From UBA5336 sp964412785 (GTDB taxonomy: Bacteria; Pseudomonadota; Alphaproteobacteria; Caulobacterales; Hyphomonadaceae), in NCBI GenBank assembly GCA_964412785.1, contig CAYPQD010000008.1:1-64000 (forward strand): 64,000 bases of DNA, written 5' to 3'. The translations under genes were made by a program, and so were the position numbers. Shown here piece after piece: positions 55,297 to 64,000 of this stretch. Within the stretch, counting starts at the first letter, position 1. The number at the start of each line of letters is the position of its first letter. The notes beneath the pieces are model-generated. The model worked only from the letters and a program-made list of their open reading frames with translations. It was not told where the DNA came from and did not search any database.

Positions 55297-56037
55297 ATGA
55301 CCACACTTACCCACCTCAGCGCCGCGGCCGCCGGCCTCGTCCTGATCGCCGCCTGCGGCGCCGCCGAGGCACCCGCCGCCGCCGAAAGGCAAGCAGAGCC
55401 AGCCCCAGCGAGCGAAGCGGCGGCCCCGATCGATGCGGCAGGCGAAGCCACCGCGGCCACACTCGGCGATGTTGCTGCCGGCAACTATTCGCTCGACCGC
55501 AACCACGCCTTCCTCGGTTTCTATGTCGGCCATTCCGGCGGCATCTCAAAATACCGCACAGGCTTCGGCGATTTTGACGCCGACCTCAATTTCGATCCGG
55601 AGACGCCTGAAAACTCTACGCTTTCGGTAATGATCAACGCACAGGACCTGCTGGTCCATTATCCCGGAAACTACAAGGCAAGCCATGCCGACAGCGAGTT
55701 CGACAGCTGGCAGGACGACCTCACCAACAATGATCGCTGGTTCAACGCCGACACATATCCGCAGATCACCTTCACCTCCACGTCGGTGACCCGGACCGGC
55801 CCCAACACCGGCGAGGTGACCGGCGACCTCACCTTCCTCGGCGAGACCCGGCCGGTGACCCTTGACGTCACCTATAACGGCCTGGCCAACGCCCCCTGGG
55901 CGCCGGACCAGGACATTATCGGCTTCACCGCCTCGACCACGATCCAGCGGGCCGATTTCGGCATGGACGCCCTCATCCCGTGGATCGGCGCAGATGTGAA
56001 GGTGACCTTCTCCGGCGAATTCAAGCAGGATCTGTAG
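55297..56037 (+). CDS. YceI family lipoprotein
   Basis: A 246-residue YceI protein with lipobox LIAA-Cys20 and an Ala/Glu/Pro linker (21-60), followed by the YceI domain ('YSLDRNHAFLGFYVGHSGGISKYRTGFGDFDADLNFDPET', 'RPVTLDVTYNGLANAPW'). It closely parallels the gene before it, so a tandem duplication is likely. An AGGAGG lies just before the ATG. The linker may hold the lipid-binding domain away from the membrane. Confidence 0.92.
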   Translation: MTTLTHLSAAAAGLVLIAACGAAEAPAAAERQAEPAPASEAAAPIDAAGEATAATLGDVAAGNYSLDRNHAFLGFYVGHSGGISKYRTGFGDFDADLNFDPETPENSTLSVMINAQDLLVHYPGNYKASHADSEFDSWQDDLTNNDRWFNADTYPQITFTSTSVTRTGPNTGEVTGDLTFLGETRPVTLDVTYNGLANAPWAPDQDIIGFTASTTIQRADFGMDALIPWIGADVKVTFSGEFKQDL

Positions 56038-56128
56038 GCCCGTAACGCAAACGCCGCGGGCGGGCGCTTCCCGGGCGCCCGCCCGCTCGCCGTTCCGGCC
56101 AGCCCGACCGCCGCCAAGGGACCCCGCC

Positions 56129-57355
56129 ATGACCGAAGCCGCCCCCATCGCCCGCGCACCGCGCTACACGGCCATTTCGATCACCCTGCACTGGATGATC
56201 GCGCTGATGCTTGCCGGGCTGATCGCCGTCGGCTGGTCCATGGGCGACCTGCCCGACGGTGCGCCGGGCAAGCAGCAGCTCTACCAGATGCACAAATCGT
56301 TCGGCATCATGGTGCTCATCCTCACGCTTGCGCGCATCGGATGGCGGGTGCTGAACCCGCCGCCGCCGTTGCCGGCCAGCATGCCCGCACGGGAAAGGTT
56401 GGCCTCTCACGCGGTTCATATCGGCTTCTACGCCCTGATGCTGGCCATGCCGATCACCGGCTGGCTGTATGTGTCCACCGCCTACGCATTCGATGTGCCG
56501 ACCGTGCTGTTCGGCGTGATCAGCTGGCCGGACATTCCGGGCGTGGGGTTCCTCGCCAACAAGGCCGGCCATGGCGCGGTGGAGTTTGTCCACTCCAAAC
56601 TGGCCTGGCTCGCGATCGGCCTTCTCGTGCTGCATGTCGCCGGGGCGCTGAAGCATGAATTTGCGGCCGGGGACGGCGTCCTCAAGCGCATGGTGCCGGG
56701 GCTGTTCGGCAAGACCGGCGGACCGGCCGCACCGCCGCGCGGCGCGCTGCTGAGCTTTGGCGGGGCGCTCGCCGTGTTTGCAGTCATCGCTGCGGTGCCC
56801 CTTCTGATCCAGCCGGGCACCGCCGCCATCCCAGCCGCGGCCACACCCACAGCCGCCTCCGACTGGATCGTCGATCCGGCGGCCTCCGCGATCACCTTCT
56901 CCGGCGTCCATGACGGCCGGCCCTATGAGGGCCGCTTCGAACGCTGGCAGGCCGACATCACCTTCGATCCGGACGCTCTCGACGCGGCCTCGGCCAGCGT
57001 ACGTGTCGAGACGGCCAGCGCCGTGACCGGCACCAAGCTCTATGACGACAGCCTGAAGGCGGCCGAATGGCTCGATCCGCGCAGCTTCCCGCTCGCCACC
57101 GTGACGCTCGACACCTTTCGACGCGACGAGGCGGGCGGCTATGTCGCCGAGGCGAGACTCACCCTGAAGGACATGTCCGTGAGCGTGCCTTTCCGCTTCG
57201 ACCTCGCCCTTGCCGGCGACATGGCGGAGATGACCGGAACGGCGATCCTCAGCCGCAGCGCCCTCGACATCGGCATGAAGAGCGACCCCGGCGGCGACTA
57301 TGTTGCCGAAAGCGTGCGCGTCGAGGCGCGCGTCACCGCAAGGCGAGCCCCCTGA
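56129..57355 (+). CDS. Cytochrome b561-YceI fusion protein
   Basis: A 408-residue two-domain protein. Residues 10-190 are a four-helix prokaryotic cytochrome b561, with His21 (TLHWM), His55 (YQMHKSFGIM) and the late pair 'HSKLAWLAIGLLVLHVAGALKHEF' for heme. A further helix near 210-235 leads to a periplasmic YceI domain (245-405, 'WIVDPAASAITFSGVHDGRPYEGRFERWQADITFDPDALD'). In many bacteria b561 and YceI are neighbours; here they are one chain, which supports joint work on a lipid-soluble electron carrier such as a quinone. It follows two separate YceI genes. Confidence 0.9.
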   Translation: MTEAAPIARAPRYTAISITLHWMIALMLAGLIAVGWSMGDLPDGAPGKQQLYQMHKSFGIMVLILTLARIGWRVLNPPPPLPASMPARERLASHAVHIGFYALMLAMPITGWLYVSTAYAFDVPTVLFGVISWPDIPGVGFLANKAGHGAVEFVHSKLAWLAIGLLVLHVAGALKHEFAAGDGVLKRMVPGLFGKTGGPAAPPRGALLSFGGALAVFAVIAAVPLLIQPGTAAIPAAATPTAASDWIVDPAASAITFSGVHDGRPYEGRFERWQADITFDPDALDAASASVRVETASAVTGTKLYDDSLKAAEWLDPRSFPLATVTLDTFRRDEAGGYVAEARLTLKDMSVSVPFRFDLALAGDMAEMTGTAILSRSALDIGMKSDPGGDYVAESVRVEARVTARRAP

Positions 57356-57411
57356 CGCCCCCACTGTCCACACTTTCTTGACACTGGCATGACAACCGGC
57401 ACATCCGGCTG

Positions 57412-58365
57412 ATGGACGCCCCGATTGTCAGAGCCGGCTATGACGCCATCGATGAGGCCGTGCGCATCCTGCGTGACGGCGGCCTCGTCGCCATGCCGAC
57501 CGAAACCGTCTACGGCCTTGCCGCCAATGCTGCCAGTCCCGACGCAGTGGCGCGGCTCTACGACGCCAAGGCGCGCCCGCGTTTCAACCCGCTGATCGCC
57601 CATGTGGACGGGCCGGACATGGCGCGCCGAGAGGCCCGGCTCGACGGCGCAGCGGCCTTTCTCGCCGGTTTCTACTGGCCCGGCCCGCTGACCCTCGTCC
57701 TGCCGGTGGCGGCGACGGGGCAGACCTGCGACCTCGCCCGCTCCGGGCTCGACACCATCGCGCTGCGCCATCCCGGCCACTCGGTCGCCCATGACCTCAT
57801 CACCGCATTTGGCGGGCCACTGGTGGCGCCCTCGGCGAACCGTTCCGGCCGGATCAGCCCGGTGACGGCGCGCGAGGTCGCCGCCGAACTTGGCGACCGT
57901 GTGGACCTCATCCTCGATGGTGGGCGCTGCCCGGTCGGGCTTGAGTCGACCATTGTCGACATGACCGGCGCCGCCCCGTTTCTGTTGCGGCCCGGCGGGC
58001 TCGCCACGGAGGCGCTTGACCGATTTCTTGGCATGCCGCTGTCGCGGCCGGCGAGCGACCCCGACCGGCCGCGTGCACCCGGCCAGATGTCGCGCCATTA
58101 CGCTCCGGAGGCGACGCTCCGGCTGGACGCCCTTGAGGCCGGCCCGGGCGAGGCGCTGCTCGGCTTTGGCCCCGTCAGCAGCGCCACGCTCAACCTTTCG
58201 CCCGGCGCGGACCTGCGCGAGGCGGCGGCAAACCTCTTCACCATGCTGCGCCGGCTCGACGCGGTGCACTCGCGCATTGCCGTGTCACCCATTCCGCACC
58301 GGGGGCTTGGCGAGGCAATCAATGACCGCCTCGAACGCGCCGCCCGCCGCCCGGTTGCGGACTGA
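57412..58365 (+). CDS. L-threonylcarbamoyladenylate synthase
   Basis: A 317-residue Sua5/TsaC-family enzyme that makes threonylcarbamoyl-AMP from threonine, bicarbonate and ATP for the universal t6A37 tRNA modification. 'LVAMPTETVYGLAANAASPDAVARLYDAKARPRFNPLIAHV' (27-66) and 'PVGLESTIVDMTGAAPFLLRPGG' are the key motifs, and a C-terminal Sua5 domain from about 215 ('QMSRHYAPEATL') makes it the long (Sua5) form. The gene converges on a thiolase, with only 7 bp between. Confidence 0.93.
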   Translation: MDAPIVRAGYDAIDEAVRILRDGGLVAMPTETVYGLAANAASPDAVARLYDAKARPRFNPLIAHVDGPDMARREARLDGAAAFLAGFYWPGPLTLVLPVAATGQTCDLARSGLDTIALRHPGHSVAHDLITAFGGPLVAPSANRSGRISPVTAREVAAELGDRVDLILDGGRCPVGLESTIVDMTGAAPFLLRPGGLATEALDRFLGMPLSRPASDPDRPRAPGQMSRHYAPEATLRLDALEAGPGEALLGFGPVSSATLNLSPGADLREAAANLFTMLRRLDAVHSRIAVSPIPHRGLGEAINDRLERAARRPVAD

Positions 58366-58372
58366 AACCGCC

Positions 58373-59554
58373 CTAGAACCGCTCCACCGCCATGGCAATG
58401 CCCTCGCCGCCACCGATGCACAGCGAGGCGACGCCCTTCTTCACGTCACGCTCTTCCATGGCGGCCAGCAGGGTCACAAGGATCCGCGCACCCGACGCGC
58501 CGATCGGGTGGCCCATGGCGCACGCGCCGCCATTGACGTTGACCACATCGTGGGACAGACCGAGCTCCTTCATGGCGATCATCGGCACCACCGCGAATGC
58601 CTCGTTGATCTCCCACAGGTCGACATCGTCCTTGCTCCAGCCCGCCTTCTCCAGTGTCTTCTGCATCGCCGGAACGGGGGCGGTGGTGAAATAGCGGGGC
58701 TCATGGGCATGCGAGGAGGCCGCGACCACCTTGGCGATCGGCTTGAGGCCGCGCTTTTCCGCGTCCGACTGGCGCATCAACACGAGCGCCGCCGCGCCGT
58801 CGGAGATTGCCGAGGCGTTGGCCGCCGTCACCGTGCCATCCTTGTTGAAGGCCGGCTTCAGCTGCGGGATCTTGTCCGGTCGGGCAATGCGCGGCAACTC
58901 GTCGGTGTCAACCACGCTCTCGCCCGCTCGGGAGACCACCGTCACCGGGACGATCTCGCGCTTGAAACGGCCTTCCTCGGTCGCCTTCTTGGAGCGCGAC
59001 AGGGTTTCCAGGGCATAGGCGTCCTGCTGTTCGCGGGTGAACTGGTACTCACCGGCAACCATGTCAGCAAAGACGCCCATGGCGGTGTGCTCATAGGCAT
59101 CCTCCAGGCCGTCCGTCGCCATGTGGTCGCGCATCGCGGCCTGGCCGTATTTGTGACCCTTGCGCAGGTCCACGAGGTGCGGCGCGTTGGTCATGCTTTC
59201 CATGCCGCCGGCAATGACGATGTGCGCCTCGCCGGCAAGGATGGCGTTGCGGCCCATGACCGCCGCCTGCATGCCGGAACCGCACATCTTGTTGATCGTG
59301 GTTGCTTCCAGCGATTTGGGCAGGTCCGCCTTGATGCCCGCCTGACGGGCCGGCGCCTGGCCCTGTCCGGCAGGCAGGCAGTTGCCCATGATGATCTCGT
59401 CGGGCGCCTCGCCGTCCAGACCGGCATCGGCAAGTGCGGCTTTCACCGCCATCGCGCCGAGCTCATTGGCAGAGAAGCCGGAGAGGTCGCCAAGCAGCCC
59501 GCCCATCGGGGTGCGTGCGATGCCGACGATGACGACGGGATCCTGTTCAGCCAT
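58373..59554 (-). CDS. Acetyl-CoA C-acetyltransferase (thiolase)
   Basis: A 393-residue thiolase that joins or splits acetyl-CoA units. Active-site Cys91 (INKMCGSGMQ), His349 (GACAMGHPIGASG) and Cys379 (SLCIGGGEG) are all in place, as is 'NEAFAVVPM'. The AtoB/PhaA-type biosynthetic form fits better than the beta-oxidation FadA form, but the two are close. ATG 59554 has an AAGGAGG box; a longer frame upstream lacks family similarity. No acetoacetyl-CoA reductase lies next to it. Confidence 0.93.
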   Translation of the reverse strand: MAEQDPVVIVGIARTPMGGLLGDLSGFSANELGAMAVKAALADAGLDGEAPDEIIMGNCLPAGQGQAPARQAGIKADLPKSLEATTINKMCGSGMQAAVMGRNAILAGEAHIVIAGGMESMTNAPHLVDLRKGHKYGQAAMRDHMATDGLEDAYEHTAMGVFADMVAGEYQFTREQQDAYALETLSRSKKATEEGRFKREIVPVTVVSRAGESVVDTDELPRIARPDKIPQLKPAFNKDGTVTAANASAISDGAAALVLMRQSDAEKRGLKPIAKVVAASSHAHEPRYFTTAPVPAMQKTLEKAGWSKDDVDLWEINEAFAVVPMIAMKELGLSHDVVNVNGGACAMGHPIGASGARILVTLLAAMEERDVKKGVASLCIGGGEGIAMAVERF

Positions 59555-59643
59555 TGGGTGTCCTCCTTGACGTGCACGGTGTGGCCTCCAAGGGCACATG
59601 AGGCGAGACTTGGCCGGCACGTCAAGGGGATGATGGTCCGCGC

Positions 59644-60234
59644 TCAGCCGGCAAGGGCCGCCTCGATCTCGGCGATCAGCGCCGGATCGTCCGGTTTCAC
59701 CGCCGACGGGAAGGCCTTCAGCGGCGCCCCGTCGGGCCCGACCAGGACCTTGTGGAAATTCCAATTCGGCCGTGCCGCCTCGCCCAGCGCCGCCTCTGCG
59801 GCGGCATAGAAGACGTGGCGATCCGGGCCGATCACCGTGGTCTTGGCCGTCAGCGGGAAATCGACACCGTAATTGATCTCACAGAATTCCTTCACCTCCG
59901 CCTCGGTGCCGGGCTCCTGGCCACCGAAATCATTCGACGGAACGCCAAGCACGACGAGGCCGTCATCGCGGTAGCGCTCCCAAAGCGCCTGCAGGCCCTC
60001 GTATTGCGGAGTATAGCCGCAACGCGACGCGGTGTTGACGACAAGCACAGCCTGGCCGCTGAATTGCGAGAATGGCAGGGGCTGACCGTCAATCCTTGTG
60101 AATTCGGTCTCGGTCGGAATCACGGGGCTCTCTCCAGGTGTGGCTGCCGGGCTGTCCGGCGCAGGTTCGGTGACCGCCTCGCCGCAGGCGGCAAGGGCAA
60201 GGGCAGCAAGGGCGGTGAGGGTTGGAAGGCGCAT
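59644..60234 (-). CDS. Glutathione peroxidase-like lipoprotein
   Basis: A 196-residue thiol peroxidase with a lipoprotein signal (ALAA-Cys17) and Pro/Ala linker. Catalytic Cys72 (NTASRCGYTPQY), Gln106 (SNDFGGQEPG) and Trp158 (RPNWNFHKVLV) form the usual tetrad with Asn. A lipid-anchored periplasmic copy would reduce lipid hydroperoxides at the envelope, probably with a thioredoxin-like partner. GAGGACC precedes ATG 60234. It diverges from the GH5 lipoprotein gene. Confidence 0.92.
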   Translation of the reverse strand: MRLPTLTALAALALAACGEAVTEPAPDSPAATPGESPVIPTETEFTRIDGQPLPFSQFSGQAVLVVNTASRCGYTPQYEGLQALWERYRDDGLVVLGVPSNDFGGQEPGTEAEVKEFCEINYGVDFPLTAKTTVIGPDRHVFYAAAEAALGEAARPNWNFHKVLVGPDGAPLKAFPSAVKPDDPALIAEIEAALAG

Positions 60235-60375
60235 CGGCTTGGTCCTCGTCGGGTTCGTCATACTACTCCGGAACTAGCGCGCCGGCGCGCGCCGTCACGC
60301 CGCACCATGCCAACCGGACCGCACCCCGCCCCGGAAAGCCTCGCCGCCGGGGCGGGTCCATGGCATGAAGGCCTC

Positions 60376-61392
60376 ATGACCGGAATCCTGCACCGCCTCC
60401 GCCCTGCCGGCCTCGCGGCCATCTGCCTTGCCGCCCTCACCGCATGCACCGAGGCCTCCGCACCCGAGGCCCGCCTGCCGACCTCGCCGGTTGCGCGCTG
60501 CATCAACCTCTCCAACGCCCTGGAAGCGCCGGCCGAGGGCGACTGGGGCTACCGGATCGAGGCGCACCACCTCAGCGCCATCGCCGCGGCCGGCTTCGAT
60601 ACGGTGCGCCTGCCGGTCCGGGTGTCCGCCCATGCGCAGGCCGCCCCGCCCCACACGATCGACCCGGCCCTGCTTGCCCGTCTTGATGCGGTGATCGGCG
60701 CTGCCCTTGACGCCGGCCTGCAGGTCATTCTGGACGTCCACCACTATCACGAGATCAACGCCGCCCCGGATATCCATGAGCCGCGCCTCGAAGCGATCTG
60801 GGCCCAGCTTGCGGCCCATTATCACGGCGCGCCCGACGGCCTCCTGTTCGAGCTGATCAACGAGCCGCACTCGGCCATGACGGTCGCACGCACCGACCGG
60901 CTGAACCGCCGCCTCATCGCGCGCATACGCGAGATCGATCCGGAGCGCTGGATCGTCGCCGGCTCGGCCGGCTGGGGCGCGCTGGACGCCTGGCTCACCA
61001 GCGACCCGCCAGAGGGGCCTGGCCTGCTCTCGACCTTCCACTATTACGACCCCTTCGACTTTACCCACCAGGGCGCGGCCTTTCTCGATGAACCGCCGCC
61101 GACCGGGAAAAGCTGGGGCTCGGAGCGCGACCTTGCAGCGCTGGAGCGCGCCATGGCGAAGGCCGCCGCCAAGGGCGCGCGCGAGGGCGTGCCGGTGTTC
61201 ATGGGGGAGTTCGGCGTTTACCGGGAGGTGGCGCTGGACCAGCGTGCCGCCTGGACCCGGGCGGTCCGCGTGGCCGCCGAGCGCCATGGCATTGGCTGGT
61301 GCCACTGGGGCTTCGCTGCCGATTTCCGCGCCTATGACACCGCCGGGGAAGCGTGGATCCCGCCAGTGCTGGACGCACTGATCGGGGAGTAA
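60376..61392 (+). CDS. Glycoside hydrolase family 5-like lipoprotein
   Basis: A 338-residue (beta/alpha)8 endoglucanase-like enzyme with lipobox LTA-Cys24, so lipid-anchored. 'GFDTVRLPVRVSAHA', 'QVILDVHHYHEIN', 'LLFELINEPHSAMT' (acid/base Glu163) and 'VFMGEFGVYRE' (nucleophile Glu278) mark the GH5 clan. Such enzymes cut beta-1,4-glucans and related polysaccharides. No polysaccharide-utilisation genes are nearby. ATG 60376 starts the signal; GTG-like upstream starts would spoil it. Confidence 0.88.
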   Translation: MTGILHRLRPAGLAAICLAALTACTEASAPEARLPTSPVARCINLSNALEAPAEGDWGYRIEAHHLSAIAAAGFDTVRLPVRVSAHAQAAPPHTIDPALLARLDAVIGAALDAGLQVILDVHHYHEINAAPDIHEPRLEAIWAQLAAHYHGAPDGLLFELINEPHSAMTVARTDRLNRRLIARIREIDPERWIVAGSAGWGALDAWLTSDPPEGPGLLSTFHYYDPFDFTHQGAAFLDEPPPTGKSWGSERDLAALERAMAKAAAKGAREGVPVFMGEFGVYREVALDQRAAWTRAVRVAAERHGIGWCHWGFAADFRAYDTAGEAWIPPVLDALIGE

Positions 61393-61409
61393 TACCGTTT
61401 GCGTCCCCG

Positions 61410-63851
<2,442 letters not shown>

Positions 63852-63976
63852 GCGGAAGGGTCTCGGGCTCGCTGCAGGAATCACCTCCGGATATAGGCGC
63901 TTTGAGGCCCCTTGGGAAATTTGCCGGCCTTGAAAAATGCAGTCCGCAGGCGGAATTTCGCTGAGGCGCTGCCAGC

Positions 63977-64000
63977 TTACCCGTCCGCCACCACGCCATC
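63977..64000 (-). CDS. Possible last codons of recF
   Basis: On the minus strand the last 24 bases read ...DGVVADG-stop, upstream of gyrB. RecF proteins often end in a similar 'DGxV' string, and recF-gyrB is the common gene order. Only seven codons are inside the window, so this rests mainly on position. Confidence 0.3.
   Translation of the reverse strand, partial: DGVVADG

Overview
The window is about 64 kb of GC-rich, densely packed bacterial chromosome. It looks alphaproteobacterial: lspA is followed by a BamF-like (DUF3035) lipoprotein and two M16 peptidases, the ilvBN leader peptide and attenuator are of the kind known in rhizobia and their relatives, and there are TonB-receptor, MRP-type and 3-methylmercaptopropionyl-CoA dehydrogenase-type genes. 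A Caulobacterales/Hyphomonadales-type marine or aquatic organism fits best, but that rank is inference. One run of 100 Ns (49109-49208) shows this is a draft scaffold. No rRNA, tRNA, CRISPR array, phage or insertion sequence was found.

Layout. 1-4.3 kb: end of a gluconolactonase-type gene, then lspA, a BamF-like lipoprotein and an active/inactive M16 peptidase pair. 4.3-8.3 kb: a small repeat-bearing membrane protein, murC, a PIG-L deacetylase and a lipoprotein hydrolase. 8.3-16.5 kb: an uptake and breakdown locus with a TonB-dependent receptor, a TetR regulator, an alpha/beta hydrolase, an MFS transporter and a DUF1800/DUF1501 pair; the same palindrome, TCAACA-NN-TGTTGA, lies in front of both the receptor and the hydrolase. 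16.5-27.6 kb: a GNAT-nitrilase fusion, a methyltransferase, a two-gene TIR-like module, ettA, an MBL hydrolase, a MarR regulator, a DPP-IV-type peptidase, Uma2, DUF1330, an orphan gene and a free-methionine-R-sulfoxide reductase.

27.8-34.1 kb is one tightly coupled MoxR operon (DUF4129, DUF4350, MoxR, DUF58, SpoIIM/DUF95, RDD) ending at a hairpin. 35.7-42.7 kb is the branched-chain amino acid operon on the minus strand: miaA, leader peptide and attenuator, ilvB, two unknown genes, ilvN, an AbrB-like gene, a WecG-STAS fusion and ilvC. Several of these do not belong to the pathway but are translationally coupled to it. 42.7-47.3 kb on the plus strand: serB, dihydroorotase, a potassium channel with a C-terminal zinc ribbon, a YgfZ-like protein and tag.

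47.4-64 kb: an unknown exported protein and a small lipoprotein, the gap inside a 15-bp tandem repeat, a flavin monooxygenase, panD, a V8-like protease with a small partner, an acyl-CoA dehydrogenase, three YceI domains in a row (the last fused to cytochrome b561), Sua5/TsaC, a thiolase, a lipoprotein glutathione peroxidase, a lipoprotein GH5 enzyme, gyrB and probably the last codons of recF.

The most promising unexplained items are the TIR-like two-gene module (19061-19869), the TetR twin-operator locus (8364-16479), and the ilv operon with its AbrB-like gene, operator-like palindrome and WecG-STAS fusion. All functional statements rest on reading motifs by eye; no search was run.
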